Shown here: positions 55,199-64,000 of the stretch, in pieces
How the letters are laid out: each line of letters starts with the position of its first letter
Numbering within the stretch: position 1 is the first letter of the stretch
DNA from: an uncultured Ulvibacter sp.
GTDB lineage: Bacteria; Bacteroidota; Bacteroidia; Flavobacteriales; Flavobacteriaceae
Length of the DNA stretch: 64,000 nt
Assembly (NCBI GenBank): GCA_913063405.1
Contig: CAJXZB010000018.1
Coordinates: forward strand, 1-64,000
Reading direction: 5' to 3'
Program-made: the position numbers and the translations under genes
The notes under the pieces: generated by a model
Databases searched by the model: none
What the model was told of the DNA's origin: nothing
What the model saw: only the letters and a program-made list of their open reading frames with translations

Positions 55199-55732
55199 TT
55201 ATTCAAAGAAACTAAAGACGGATCCACCATATTTTCTCGCTTCTGCAAAATGAAAAATTTGTGACAAATCATTATGTTTTGTGTGTTCAAAAATTACCAT
55301 TCCATCTTCTTCTATTAGCCCATTTTTAAAGATGGTTGTAATTAATGTATCAAGCTGTTCAATTGTAAAGTCATAAGGCGGGTCGGCAAAAACTACATCA
55401 AAATTACCTGAACCAGCTTTGACATACTTGAAGACATCAGTTTTTACAGTCTTTATATTGAAGGAAAGCTCATCTGATACCTTCTGAATGAACTTTACGC
55501 ATCCAAAATCAGTATCTACACTTGTGATATCTGTACACCCTCGTGAACCAAATTCGTAGCTTATATTACCGGTGCCGGCAAATAGATCTAAGAATGCAAT
55601 TTGGTTAAAATCAACCCTATGATTAAGAATATTAAACAGGGCTTCTTTTGCAAAATCTGTGGTAGGCCTTACGGGAAGTGATTTAGGTGCTGTAAGTCTT
55701 TTACCCTTATAAATTCCTGAAATTATTCTCAT
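55199..55732 (-). CDS. rsmD: 16S rRNA (guanine966-N2)-methyltransferase
   Basis: 177 residues. SAM motif I FLDLFAGTGNISYEFGSRG, catalytic motif FADPPYDF (DPPY), start MRIISGIYKGKRL and RPTTDFAKEALFNIL typical of RsmD. It methylates 16S rRNA. It overlaps the gene upstream by 4 bases. Confidence 0.94.
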   Translation of the reverse strand: MRIISGIYKGKRLTAPKSLPVRPTTDFAKEALFNILNHRVDFNQIAFLDLFAGTGNISYEFGSRGCTDITSVDTDFGCVKFIQKVSDELSFNIKTVKTDVFKYVKAGSGNFDVVFADPPYDFTIEQLDTLITTIFKNGLIEEDGMVIFEHTKHNDLSQIFHFAEARKYGGSVFSFFE

Positions 55733-56541
55733 AACAGGGTATTGTTTATGAGAAAATCCTTGTGTGATGCTTCTAAAGTTAGAGAGGTTTGATTCTCCAC
55801 AAATTTAATCGTACGTATGTAGGTATAGAGAATTTCATAATTGGCATCTCCTTTTTCAATGTTTCCACAAAGAAATAGAGGAATAGTATCAGGGTTAAGT
55901 TTCAATTGCTCCATACAGAATAAAATATAGTAAATTAGGTCCTCAGGAGTTCTATAAGAAAACGTATTACACAGCTGGAGGCTACCATCTTTAATAATAA
56001 CGCAGTCTACCATTTTACCCTGGAGGTGTAGATACATCTTTGGTACAATAGAATGTCCTTCAATTTTTAAAACACCTTTTAAAAGAGACGTAACTCCATG
56101 ATAATATTGAAATGACCCATACTTTTCGAAGAAATAATTATTGATGTTGACAAATGGCACATAAACAACAACAATGTCTTGACTATCTATGATATCGTGG
56201 GCAACAAAGTCTGTCGAAAGAATTTTAGAATTAAACTTTAAGAATTCGCTAGCTCTAGACTCCTCGAAAAACGATAAAGGTACCGCTGCATGCATTTTTG
56301 TGGAATACACCACCAAGATTTCCTCAAATTCTAAACTAAGCTTCTCTGTCTTAGAAATTTCCTTTTCGATTTCAAATAATAACTCTTCGGGGGTAAGGGG
56401 ATCGGGATATTTGTTTTCAGAAAAGAAAAGCGTCGCTTTCGTTTCCAAATTTGCTATTAAAAAAGAAAGCCCAGTCAATGAAACTTGAATGGACAGTCTA
56501 GAGTTTATGCTTTGTACTTTACTGTTGAACTTTTCCGTCAT
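55729..56541 (-). CDS. DUF3822 family protein
   Basis: 270 residues from the Met giving MTEKFNSK (56541); an in-frame Met seven codons upstream exists but is less likely. The start LSIQVSLTGLSFLI and an actin/ASKHA-like strand pattern fit DUF3822, a flavobacterial family of unknown function. It lies between rsmD (4-base overlap) and a membrane-anchored protein (23-base overlap), a cluster conserved in the family. Confidence 0.82.
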   Translation of the reverse strand: MTEKFNSKVQSINSRLSIQVSLTGLSFLIANLETKATLFFSENKYPDPLTPEELLFEIEKEISKTEKLSLEFEEILVVYSTKMHAAVPLSFFEESRASEFLKFNSKILSTDFVAHDIIDSQDIVVVYVPFVNINNYFFEKYGSFQYYHGVTSLLKGVLKIEGHSIVPKMYLHLQGKMVDCVIIKDGSLQLCNTFSYRTPEDLIYYILFCMEQLKLNPDTIPLFLCGNIEKGDANYEILYTYIRTIKFVENQTSLTLEASHKDFLINNTLL

Positions 56542-57181
56542 ATATTTTTGGCCAGTTGCCACTGGTGTTTACCTCGATCATTGAGCCAACCTTTATGGAG
56601 GGTCCGTTAACACCTTCGACAGAAACAACTTGTTTTTCTTGGGCTAGTAAATCAGCATCCAATCCCTTCAATACAATATCCTTTGAAACCTTAGATTCGA
56701 ATACAGGGTAAATAGTTCCATTTTTTTCAATCGATCCTGCGGTCAATTCAAATTTAGCATCTACTCCTTCAATAGGGAGGTTCATCATTGTTTTATAACG
56801 ATCGGTTCCTTTATATATAGAGTCTTTAATGGCAGTAAAGCCTAAAGTGTCAATAATCACTGCGTCCAAATAATATCCCTCGTCTATTCCAAAAGCTTTA
56901 TTTTTGGCAACATCATCATACACTGTATCACGTCTAGAGACGATTGCAAATTGTGCAGTATCAATAAATCTCACCAAACTGTCAAAGCTTCCAGTATATT
57001 TACCCGTCAACTCTTTATGAGCTAATTCGGCAGCCTTGATATCTTTTAAATTCTTAATTACTTTGGTGTATCTAGCTTCCTTAACTTTATTAAATTCAAC
57101 TGGGCCATTAACGGAGCTATAAAGCTTCCATCCCAAGAAAATAATTAAAAGCCAAAGAAGTAATTGAAGAACTAATTTCAT
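56519..57181 (-). CDS. Membrane-anchored hypothetical protein
   Basis: 220 residues. One N-terminal membrane helix (about 2-22) without a cleavage site, a short basic helix (KVKEARYTKVIKNLKDIKAAE), then a beta-rich periplasmic domain (about 60-220). The layout resembles a pseudopilin-like anchor plus domain. No catalytic motif. It heads the unit with DUF3822 and rsmD. Function unknown. Confidence 0.78.
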   Translation of the reverse strand: MKLVLQLLLWLLIIFLGWKLYSSVNGPVEFNKVKEARYTKVIKNLKDIKAAELAHKELTGKYTGSFDSLVRFIDTAQFAIVSRRDTVYDDVAKNKAFGIDEGYYLDAVIIDTLGFTAIKDSIYKGTDRYKTMMNLPIEGVDAKFELTAGSIEKNGTIYPVFESKVSKDIVLKGLDADLLAQEKQVVSVEGVNGPSIKVGSMIEVNTSGNWPKIYDGKVQQ

Positions 57182-57307
57182 TATACGATAATTTAAGTGT
57201 TTTAAATACTATAAGGTCTATCGCAAATCTACAATTTTTTTTTGTTCGTTAAAGTATATTCTGAAAAAATCATGGCTATCTTTAAACCCTCAAGCTAGCA
57301 TAACCGC

Positions 57308-58735
57308 ATGGACATTTCACATTTTTATGGTCTTTTAAAATCGGATTTTCCCCATAATACTACTGCAAAACAAGATGTTGCACTGCAATTGCTTGCCAAA
57401 TTCGTGCTTGGAGAGTCAAAAAAGGAGGTGTTTCTACTCAAAGGATATGCAGGAACTGGAAAAACAACCACTATTGGAACCTTAGTTAAAAATTTATGGA
57501 AAGCAAAGAAGTCAGCTTTACTGCTTGCACCAACAGGCCGTGCCGCTAAGGTGATTAGCAATTATTCCAATATGGAGGCCTTTACGATCCATAAGAAAAT
57601 ATACTATCCGAAAAGTGAAAAAGGAGGAGGTGTTTCTTTTACATTGCAGACCAACAAACATCGAAACACTATTTTTATAGTAGATGAGGCATCAATGATT
57701 CCTGATATCGCCCAAGATTCTAAATTGTTTGAAAACGGTTCCTTACTCGATGATCTCATGCAGTACGTTTATAGCGGACATAACTGCAAATTATTGTTAA
57801 TTGGGGATACCGCTCAATTACCTCCAGTAAAATTGGAGATAAGTCCAGCCCTAGAGAAAGAGACGTTACAAAATTATTATGATAAAGATGTTATCGAATT
57901 GGAGCTTGATGATGTAGTGCGCCAGCAAAAGGACAGCGGGATACTTGTTAATGCAACAAAACTAAGAGAACGTTTGGAAGATGGTTTTCTGGAAGAGTTT
58001 AAGTTTTCCGAAGTTAATTACCCCGATGTGATACGTCCGGTAGATGGTCAGGAAATAATGGAGGCTATAAATGATAGCTATAGCGAATTAGGTAATGAAG
58101 ATACCGTAATCATAGTCCGCTCTAACAAACGTGCCAATCTTTACAATCAGAGTATCAGAAATCGGATTCTTTTTCAAGAAGAAGAACTCTCTGCGGGAGA
58201 TTATTTAATGGTAGTTAAAAATAACTATTTTTGGGTGAAAACTGAAAGTGAAGCTGGTTTTATTGCTAATGGGGATATTGTGCAGGTTCTTAAAATTAAT
58301 AGCTTTAAAGAGCTGTATGGTTTTAAATTTGCTGAAGTGGTAGTAAAAATGGTGGATTACCCAAAAATGCAGCCTTTTGAGACAGTCTTACTACTCGATA
58401 CGTTAACTTCGGAAACTCCCTCATTACCTTACGAGGACTCCAATAAACTCTACCAAGAAGTGATGAAGGACTACGCATCTGAAAAATCTAAATATAAAAA
58501 ATTTCTAGCTGTCAAGAAGAACAAATACTTTAATTCATTACAAGTAAAATTCTCTTATGCAATTACATGTCATAAGTCACAAGGTGGGCAATGGAATACT
58601 GTATTTGTAGAACAGCCATATTTGCCTAACGGAATTGATCGAGATTATCTGAGGTGGCTATATACAGCTATTACTAGGGCCAAAGAAAGGTTATACTTAA
58701 TTGGATTTAAGGATGACTTTTTTGTAGATTCGTAA
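57308..58735 (+). CDS. RecD-like superfamily 1 DNA helicase
   Basis: 475 residues. Walker A GYAGTGKTTTIGTL, Walker B FIVDEASMI, motif III LLIGDTAQLPPV, motif V SYAITCHKSQGGQW and motif VI WLYTAITRAKERLYLI are all present. It lacks the long N-terminal region of RecD2, so it is a short stand-alone form common in Bacteroidota. Likely a 5'-3' DNA helicase in repair; no RecB or RecC gene is adjacent. It is divergent from the hypothetical/DUF3822/rsmD unit. Confidence 0.9.
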   Translation: MDISHFYGLLKSDFPHNTTAKQDVALQLLAKFVLGESKKEVFLLKGYAGTGKTTTIGTLVKNLWKAKKSALLLAPTGRAAKVISNYSNMEAFTIHKKIYYPKSEKGGGVSFTLQTNKHRNTIFIVDEASMIPDIAQDSKLFENGSLLDDLMQYVYSGHNCKLLLIGDTAQLPPVKLEISPALEKETLQNYYDKDVIELELDDVVRQQKDSGILVNATKLRERLEDGFLEEFKFSEVNYPDVIRPVDGQEIMEAINDSYSELGNEDTVIIVRSNKRANLYNQSIRNRILFQEEELSAGDYLMVVKNNYFWVKTESEAGFIANGDIVQVLKINSFKELYGFKFAEVVVKMVDYPKMQPFETVLLLDTLTSETPSLPYEDSNKLYQEVMKDYASEKSKYKKFLAVKKNKYFNSLQVKFSYAITCHKSQGGQWNTVFVEQPYLPNGIDRDYLRWLYTAITRAKERLYLIGFKDDFFVDS

Positions 58736-58737
58736 CA

Positions 58738-59316
58738 ATGAATACCATAGAAGTTGTATTTAGTGTGTTTTTGGGAGTAGGATTAGCCGCTGCAGTCGGC
58801 TTTCGGGTTTTTCTCCCACTCTTGGTTCTTAGCATAGCAGGATTCTATGATTTTATCCCTCTTAATGAAAGTTGGGAATGGGCGGGAAGCCTTACCGCAG
58901 TTATTACTTTAGGAGTTGCAACACTTGTAGAGATATTTGGCTATTATATTCCTTGGTTTGATAATTTATTAGACACAATTGCAGTACCTCTTGCCGCAGC
59001 TGCAGGAACGGCTGTCATGATGGCCACGGTGAGTGATTTAAGCCCCGTAGTCACATGGGCTTTGGCAATTATAGCTGGAGGAGGAACCGCCACTGTGATT
59101 AAAGGTAGCTCTTCCGCACTTCGCCTCACTTCTTCAGCTACTACAGGAGGAATGGCAAATCCAGTAGTCGCAACTGTAGAAACAGGAAGTTCTACTGTAA
59201 TGTCCTTACTTTCAGTGTTTATAGCTCCATTGGCTTTTGGGCTGGTGTTACTCATACTCTTTGGAATTTTTAAATTTTATAAAAAGCTTCGTAAAAAAGA
59301 CCCTTCAAGTGCATAA
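58738..59316 (+). CDS. DUF4126 membrane protein
   Basis: 192 residues with about five hydrophobic segments. The start VFLGVGLAAAVGFRVFLPLL and the Gly/Ala-rich TSSATTGGMANPVVATVETG loop are signatures of DUF4126. No transport or enzymatic motif is certain. It follows the helicase by 2 bases and is probably co-transcribed with it. Confidence 0.86.
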   Translation: MNTIEVVFSVFLGVGLAAAVGFRVFLPLLVLSIAGFYDFIPLNESWEWAGSLTAVITLGVATLVEIFGYYIPWFDNLLDTIAVPLAAAAGTAVMMATVSDLSPVVTWALAIIAGGGTATVIKGSSSALRLTSSATTGGMANPVVATVETGSSTVMSLLSVFIAPLAFGLVLLILFGIFKFYKKLRKKDPSSA

Positions 59317-59443
59317 TCTTTTTATTTTTGACAGCTTTTAAGCTAATGCTAAGCTTTTTGCGACTTTAAGCATTATTTAAGTTAAAACTGGAAGCAACCA
59401 AACAAGTATAGAGACATCTTATAAAGAATTTCTAACCTCCACG

Positions 59444-61276
59444 ATGAAGATAATAGCAATGATCCCTGCGCGTTACGGCGCATCTAGATTTCCTGGTAAA
59501 TTAATGCAGGATCTTGGCGGAAAGCCAGTTATAGTTAGAACATACGAAGCCACAAAAGAAACCAATTTGTTTGACGAAGTATTCGTCGTTACAGATAGTG
59601 ATGTTATTTTTCAGGAAGTGGAACTTAATGGAGGAAAGGCCATTATGAGTAAGAAGGAGCATGACTGCGGAAGTGATCGTATCGCCGAAGCTGTAGAAGG
59701 TATGGAGGTTGATATTGTGGTGAATGTTCAAGGGGACGAACCATTTACTAGTAAAGAAGGACTAGAGCGTGTCTTAGATGTTTTTAAAGGCCCTGACGCC
59801 GATAAAATTGATTTGGCTTCCCTAATGACGGAAATTCATGATTGGAAGGAAATTAGTGACCCAAATTGCGTGAAAGTAATTGTGGATAAAGATAATTTTG
59901 CGCAATACTTTTCACGCTCGCCAATTCCATATCCCAGAGATAAAAATGCCGCTGTTCAATATTATAAACACAAAGGAATTTATGCGTTTAGAAAACAGGC
60001 AATTTTAGATTTTTATCATTTACCAATGCGTTCTTTAGAAGCTGCTGAAAAAATTGAATGTATTCGATATTTGGAATACGGAAAGAATATAAAAATGGCA
60101 ATTTCTAATACACAAGGAATTGAAATAGATACGCCAGAAGATTTGATACACGCAAACAAAATATTAAAAGAAGATAATAAGGTGGCAGTAAACAATAAAT
60201 ACAGAAACTTTCCAATGGTACCCAAAGTGGTATTTGGAGAGGGAAGTTTTGATCAACTTTCGTCAATTTTGGCGCCACAACGTGGGGATAAGGCTCCTTT
60301 TATTTTTTTAGTGGATGATGTTTTTAAAAATAATCAAGAGTTTATTGATAGAATTAATTTAAGATTTAACGATAAGTTATTGTTTATCTCTGCTGTTGAG
60401 GAACCTAAAACAACACAAGTAGATCAACTTGTAAAAGATATAAAAGCTGAATTCACTTATAAGCCCTCTGGAATTATTGGAATTGGTGGTGGTAGTTTAT
60501 TAGATTTAGCAAAGGCTGTTGCAATCATGTTAACAAACAAAGGAAGCGCAGCCGATTATCAAGGTTGGGATCTTGTCAAGAATAAGGCAGTTTATCACGT
60601 TGGAATTCCCACTATTTCTGGAACTGGAGCAGAAGTTTCTAGGACAACAATTCTTACGGGACCAGTAAGAAAACTAGGTATTAACAGTGATTTTACACCT
60701 TTTGACCAAGTTATATTAGACCCTGCTCTTACTATTGGAGTATCTAAAAATCAATGGTTCTATACAGGAATGGATTGTTATGTACATTGCGTAGAATCTC
60801 TTAATGGAACCTTTTTAAATGCTTTTAGTCAAAGTTACGGGGAGAAGGCATACGATTTATGCATGGAAATTTTCTTGAATGATGAAAAGATTTCTGATGT
60901 AGACTTGAGAGGCAAACTTATGATGGCCTCTTGGCACGGAGGAATGAGTATTGCCTATTCACAAGTTGGCGTAGCGCATGCGATGAGCTACGGATTGTCC
61001 TTCGTATTAGGCACCAAACACGGAGTTGGTAATTGCATCGTGTTTGATCATTTGGAAGAATTTTACCCAAAGGATGTTGTCTTATTTAAGAAGATGGTAA
61101 AAAAGTTTGATGTAGAAATTCCTCAAGGGCTTTGTAACGATCTTACAGATGATCAAATGAATACAATGATTGATGTGGCATTGAGTCTTGTACCTCTTTG
61201 GCAGAACGCTCTAGGCGATGATTGGGAAACCATTATGACTCGTGATCGATTAAAAGAATTATATTTGAAGATGTAG
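59444..61276 (+). CDS. Fusion of CMP-Kdo synthetase (KdsB) with a Kdo 8-oxidase-like Fe-alcohol dehydrogenase (KdnB)
   Basis: 610 residues in one unbroken frame. Residues 1-245 are a KdsB-type cytidylyltransferase ([49 protein letters not shown]). After a short linker, about 255-610 are an iron-dependent alcohol dehydrogenase with [19 protein letters not shown] and a full metal set D444, H448, H512 and H526. Its best analogue by layout is KdnB, which with KdnA converts Kdo to 8-amino-Kdo in Shewanella before KdsB makes CMP-Kdo8N. So this looks like a bifunctional enzyme for 8-modified Kdo in the LPS core. No KdnA aminotransferase is in the window. Confidence 0.82.
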   Translation: MKIIAMIPARYGASRFPGKLMQDLGGKPVIVRTYEATKETNLFDEVFVVTDSDVIFQEVELNGGKAIMSKKEHDCGSDRIAEAVEGMEVDIVVNVQGDEPFTSKEGLERVLDVFKGPDADKIDLASLMTEIHDWKEISDPNCVKVIVDKDNFAQYFSRSPIPYPRDKNAAVQYYKHKGIYAFRKQAILDFYHLPMRSLEAAEKIECIRYLEYGKNIKMAISNTQGIEIDTPEDLIHANKILKEDNKVAVNNKYRNFPMVPKVVFGEGSFDQLSSILAPQRGDKAPFIFLVDDVFKNNQEFIDRINLRFNDKLLFISAVEEPKTTQVDQLVKDIKAEFTYKPSGIIGIGGGSLLDLAKAVAIMLTNKGSAADYQGWDLVKNKAVYHVGIPTISGTGAEVSRTTILTGPVRKLGINSDFTPFDQVILDPALTIGVSKNQWFYTGMDCYVHCVESLNGTFLNAFSQSYGEKAYDLCMEIFLNDEKISDVDLRGKLMMASWHGGMSIAYSQVGVAHAMSYGLSFVLGTKHGVGNCIVFDHLEEFYPKDVVLFKKMVKKFDVEIPQGLCNDLTDDQMNTMIDVALSLVPLWQNALGDDWETIMTRDRLKELYLKM

Positions 61277-61296
61277 TGTAACGCATTACATAGGCT

Positions 61297-61818
61297 ATGT
61301 ATATTACCAAATTCATTTTTCATAAACTGCTTGGATGGAAGATCGAAGGGGATTTCGATAGATCCATTAAAAAATCTGTGGTGATTGTTGCGCCGCATAC
61401 GAGTAATATAGATTTTATTATTTGCTCGTTCACCAGACGTATACTGAAAACTCAAATTAATTTTGTTGGCAAAAAAGCTTTGTTTGCTTGGCCCATAGGG
61501 TGGTATTTTCAATGGATGGGCGGCGAGCCTTTGGAGCGAAACAAATCTCAAAATAGGGTGGAAGCTACGGCTAAAGTTTTTGATAGCCTAGATGAGTTTC
61601 GACTTGCAATTGCTCCTGAGGGAACTCGCAGAAAAGTAGAATCTTGGAAAACAGGCTATTACTATATCGCCTTAAAAGCTAAAGTGCCTATTATTTCTGT
61701 GTCTCTTGATTATCCTAGTAAAACTATTTGTATTGGGAAGGAATTCTATCCTTCAGGTGATATAGATATCGACGAACCCAAACTAAGAGGGTTTTTTAAA
61801 GGTGCCAGAGGGCGTTAG
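61297..61818 (+). CDS. Lysophospholipid/1-acylglycerol-phosphate acyltransferase family protein
   Basis: 173 residues. HX4D motif APHTSNIDF, block with FQWMGGEPLERN, and EGTRRK (block III). Acts on glycerolipids at the inner membrane. It begins 20 bases after the KdsB fusion, so both probably serve envelope lipid or LPS supply. The family usually ends in a longer G-x-x-G-x-x-P tail; here GARGR is followed by TAG, then AGYS and another TAG five codons on, so it may be shortened by a late change. Confidence 0.85.
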   Translation: MYITKFIFHKLLGWKIEGDFDRSIKKSVVIVAPHTSNIDFIICSFTRRILKTQINFVGKKALFAWPIGWYFQWMGGEPLERNKSQNRVEATAKVFDSLDEFRLAIAPEGTRRKVESWKTGYYYIALKAKVPIISVSLDYPSKTICIGKEFYPSGDIDIDEPKLRGFFKGARGR

Positions 61819-61900
61819 GCTGGCTATTCTTAGGCAATTCTGTTAAAACGGTTAAGTATTATTACTCCGTAGACTCTTCCATCGTATGATATACATTTTG

Positions 61901-61955
61901 AATATCTCCTTTCAATAAAACCCATTGAATACGGATTTTATTGAAAGGAGATATT
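61901..61955. repeat. Perfect 20-bp inverted repeat with 15-base loop
   Basis: Arms at 61901-61920 and 61936-61955 are exact reverse complements (each contains ATCTCCTTTCAATAA or its complement). No T-run follows on either strand, so a classical terminator is unlikely. It lies in the decayed stretch after the acyltransferase, and could be a hairpin remnant of an element or a protein site. Confidence 0.85.
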
Positions 61956-62018
61956 ACTATTGGTTAATAAATTGAGGTTTTTTCATACTTTGACGTGTCT
62001 AATTGTTTATATAAGATC

Positions 62019-62439
62019 TTAAAATAACCTTCCATATTTAACAGGTTGTACAATGTAAGGCTTGTTTGTATCGATTTCTTTTTTATAAAAATCTCGACTA
62101 ACTGGATGGGCCTTAAATTCTTCTCTAGTGAATCCAAAAGCCATTAACTCGTTAAGCTATTGTTCATTGGCGCTTTTTTGATATGTTCTTGATTTGAATA
62201 TTGTTTCGGATCTCGCATTGAGGGTGTTATATTCCTTTCTAAACACATCGATATTCATATTTAATTGATCAGGAACTAGCCCCAAGAAGCAGGATAAGCT
62301 TTGTCTTGTTCATCTATTTTTATGATTCGCAAGTTTCCGTTTGTAAACCCGCTCAAATAAAATGTGGCTCGTATTCACAATCTATTTCAAATTGTGGAGG
62401 TTCTGGAACGAGGTCATATCCTTTTCTATATTTCTTCAT
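62019..62439 (-). pseudogene. Decayed hypothetical gene
   Basis: On the minus strand from ATG (complement at 62437-62439) the protein reads MKKYRKGYDLVPEPPQ, then shifts frame near 62361. It continues SGFTNGNLRIIKID, shifts again near 62285 and runs on (LNMNIDVFRKEYNTLNARS), meets an in-frame TAG near 62160, and ends LMAFGFTREEFKAHPVSR... to 62019. At least three lesions are present, so it is a true pseudogene. The family was not recognised. Confidence 0.6.
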
Positions 62440-62476
62440 GCTTCTTTCTTAGTGCTGTGGAATAACACACAGCTTG

Positions 62477-62935
62477 TTATGACCTGATAAATCTTTTTGT
62501 AATTGACTGACCATTCTTGTTTAGAATAACAAAGTATAAACCTGAAGATAATTCAGAAACATCTATTTCATTACTTGTGGTCCCCTGAAACGAGTAAATC
62601 TGAACTTCGTCTAAAGGGACGTCTGATGTGTAATGTTAAGTATGCTTTGAACTGGGTTAGGATAGAGAACTAAGTTTATTTTTTCTAAATCGACTGGTAA
62701 ATTATCTTTGGACAAAGTTAGCTTTTCTTTTAATAAATCTTCTGGAGTTAGATTGCCCGTTAGATTGGTAGGTTGTTTTTGGTAGTTGAATTGAACAATA
62801 CTCGTGTATTCTGGATCTCTTTTCTGAGTCTTAACTTCAGCCAATACACCCGAAATGGTACCTTCTATATCAACAATGTTCCAATATCTGTTGTACTGAT
62901 AGAAGTTCAGATTTGGTGTTCCAAATATTGCTTTT
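62477..62935 (-). pseudogene. C-terminal remnant of a T9SS type A cargo protein
   Basis: On the minus strand the tail LYPNPVQSILNIT is a type IX sorting domain. It needs removal of one CA at about 62631 to continue VPLDEVQIYSFQG, then LSSGLYFVILNKNG and ITKRFIRS to the stop. The upstream part (FGTPNLNFYQYNRYW) is open but has no good start. A 2-base indel and lack of a start mark it as a fragment. Confidence 0.75.
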
Positions 62936-63094
62936 TATGAAATTTGAAGAATTTAGAATATTTAATTAACTCGGAAAATATACAAGATTAAGGAATTATT
63001 CCATTGATGAAATATTCATTTTTTCTGTAATTGTTTAGAATAGCTTATAGGGTTTTTTCATTGTTGCCTGTTTAATAGTATAATGAACAGAGTT

Positions 63095-63187
63095 ATGAAA
63101 TCAATTAAAATTAAAATTTTTCTTATTTTAATACTGATATTGTTCCCTGTTGTAACCATATGTTTTGTAAGGTTTCTGTTTTCATAG
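63095..63187 (+). CDS. Possible 30-residue single-helix peptide
   Basis: An open frame of 30 codons (or 34 from ATG 63083) with one strongly hydrophobic helix (LILILILFPVVTICF) and basic ends. It could be a small membrane peptide or random A+T-rich sequence. It ends 29 bases before the Kelch-protein gene. No family recognised. Confidence 0.3.
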   Translation: MKSIKIKIFLILILILFPVVTICFVRFLFS

Positions 63188-63216
63188 CCTACAGAATAAA
63201 TAATCTAAAATGTGAT

Positions 63217-64000
63217 ATGTTTAATATAAAACTACTCTTTATTCTATTCTGTACTCAAACTATAATTGGCCAGCCTTGGGACCAATTATCAGATCTTCCT
63301 TCTCATATAAGAAGAGATCACCCTGCTACTTTTTCCAGTGGTGATTTTGGTTACTTATTAACTGGAAGTACTATCAGTTCAAGTAGTACTAAAGATTTTT
63401 ATAAATACAATTCTAATACTGATACTTGGACACAATTATCGGATTTTCCGGGAATGGCAAGAACACTTTCTTATGCAGTCGTTTCAGGAGATTTTGCGTA
63501 TATAGGATTTGGTAGTGGTACTGGAGGGTTTTTAAATGATTTGTGGGAATATGATATGGTAAATGACGTATGGAGTCAAAAAACAAGCTGCCCTTGTGTT
63601 GGAAGAGGACACCCCGCGTTTGTTGAATTAAATGGTAAAATTTATGTTGGCCTTGGAAGTGCAGCAACGGGGAATATAAGAGATTGGTGGGAATTTGATA
63701 TTGCTACGAATTCGTGGGCACAAAAGGCCGATTTTCTAGGGACCCCAAGACATCATCCTTATTATTTTACCGTTGGTAATTATACGTATGTTGGTTTTGG
63801 ACATGGAGGAGATATTTATAAAGATTTTTATCGATATGATCCTATTGCAGATGCTTGGATGCAACTAAATGATATTCCTGGGCAAGCAAGAGTAGCTGGA
63901 ACTCAGTTTAATTATCAAGATAAAGGTTATATTTTAAGCGGTGACGGAGAAAACCATAGTTATATGTCAACAGGTGAATTTTGGCAGTATTCACCGACAA
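63217..64000 (+). CDS. Kelch-repeat secreted protein, partial
   Basis: 261 codons are visible and the gene runs off the right edge. Signal peptide (about 1-19, ending IIGQ), then Kelch-type repeats of about 48 residues: YKYNSNTDTWTQLSDFP, WEYDMVNDVWSQKTSCP, WEFDIATNSWAQKADF and YRYDPIADAWMQLNDIP, each with an aromatic pair and a GxxxYVGxG strand. This forms a beta propeller. A T9SS sorting domain would be expected at the missing end, but it is not in the window. No enzymatic motif is seen. Confidence 0.88.
   Translation, partial: MFNIKLLFILFCTQTIIGQPWDQLSDLPSHIRRDHPATFSSGDFGYLLTGSTISSSSTKDFYKYNSNTDTWTQLSDFPGMARTLSYAVVSGDFAYIGFGSGTGGFLNDLWEYDMVNDVWSQKTSCPCVGRGHPAFVELNGKIYVGLGSAATGNIRDWWEFDIATNSWAQKADFLGTPRHHPYYFTVGNYTYVGFGHGGDIYKDFYRYDPIADAWMQLNDIPGQARVAGTQFNYQDKGYILSGDGENHSYMSTGEFWQYSPT

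Noticed and set aside
63083-63187. Type I toxin-like hydrophobic peptide
   Set aside because: Only size and hydrophobicity suggest it; no antisense RNA signal or repeated copy seen.
1-64000. tRNA genes, CRISPR arrays, prophage, toxin-antitoxin pairs or known defence systems
   Set aside because: Looked for by eye on both strands; no cloverleaf, repeat-spacer pattern or marker gene was found.

Overview
The window reads as chromosomal DNA of a marine-type member of the Flavobacteriaceae (Bacteroidota). The evidence is low G+C and very short intergenic leaders. Exact copies of the Bacteroidota -7 promoter element TAnnTTTG lie upstream of many genes, with almost no Shine-Dalgarno sequences. Type IX secretion genes and signals are present (PorQ, C-terminal sorting domains), as are many short lipoproteins with SCDDE-type lipoboxes and a KdsB/Kdo-oxidase LPS gene. 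The gene order porQ-cmk, zapA-6S RNA-rny and ppk-ppx also fits this family. No tRNA, rRNA operon, CRISPR array or intact mobile element was seen.

Layout: 1-143 is the tail of an IS3-type transposase. 0.6-3.4 kb holds an ECF sigma factor with a small membrane partner, then ornithine aminotransferase (rocD) and a small membrane protein. 3.7-12.6 kb holds a large T9SS cargo protein, an Smr-domain protein, a calcium-repeat lipoprotein, a cysteine desulfurase, a TonB-dependent receptor and an M23 peptidase. 12.7-16.2 kb is a division/RNA block (ZapB-like, zapA, 6S RNA, rny, xerD). 16.3-23.4 kb holds two small beta-barrel proteins (one frameshifted), aroQ, lpdA, small lipoproteins, msrB, an M48 lipoprotein peptidase and a UMF1-type transporter. 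23.4-29.6 kb is a tandem array of four paralogous multidomain lipoproteins, the last two broken. 29.7-32.6 kb (minus) is an ECF sigma/anti-sigma-like/adhesin operon. 32.9-40.0 kb holds lon, porQ, cmk, a META-domain lipoprotein and rpsA with a structured leader. 40.2-42.2 kb pairs a stand-alone propeptide-like lipoprotein with a T9SS subtilase. 42.4-49.5 kb holds pyrR-pyrB, rnz, pdxH, sixA, ppk1 and ppx. 49.4-57.2 kb (mostly minus) holds a sterol-desaturase-like protein, a RluA-type enzyme, a methyltransferase, miaE, dnaX, RNase P RNA, rsmD and two hypotheticals. 57.3-61.8 kb holds a RecD-like helicase, DUF4126, a KdsB-Kdo 8-oxidase fusion and an acyltransferase. 62.0-63.1 kb is decayed sequence, and a Kelch-repeat protein runs off the end.

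Most genes are ordinary housekeeping. The points most worth a second look are these: (i) the lipoprotein/subtilase pair, in which a protease propeptide appears as its own lipoprotein; (ii) dnaX, whose tau extension is reachable only through an A10 run containing A AAA AAC; (iii) the four-gene lipoprotein array with birth-and-decay; (iv) the KdsB-KdnB fusion. A caution applies to the whole window: many broken reading frames (IS3 tail, porin, array copy 3, rluA, dnaX) are restored by adding one base to a homopolymer, so consensus errors must be excluded before any of them is called a pseudogene or a recoding site. I did not find anything that can honestly be called a complete new multi-gene system.
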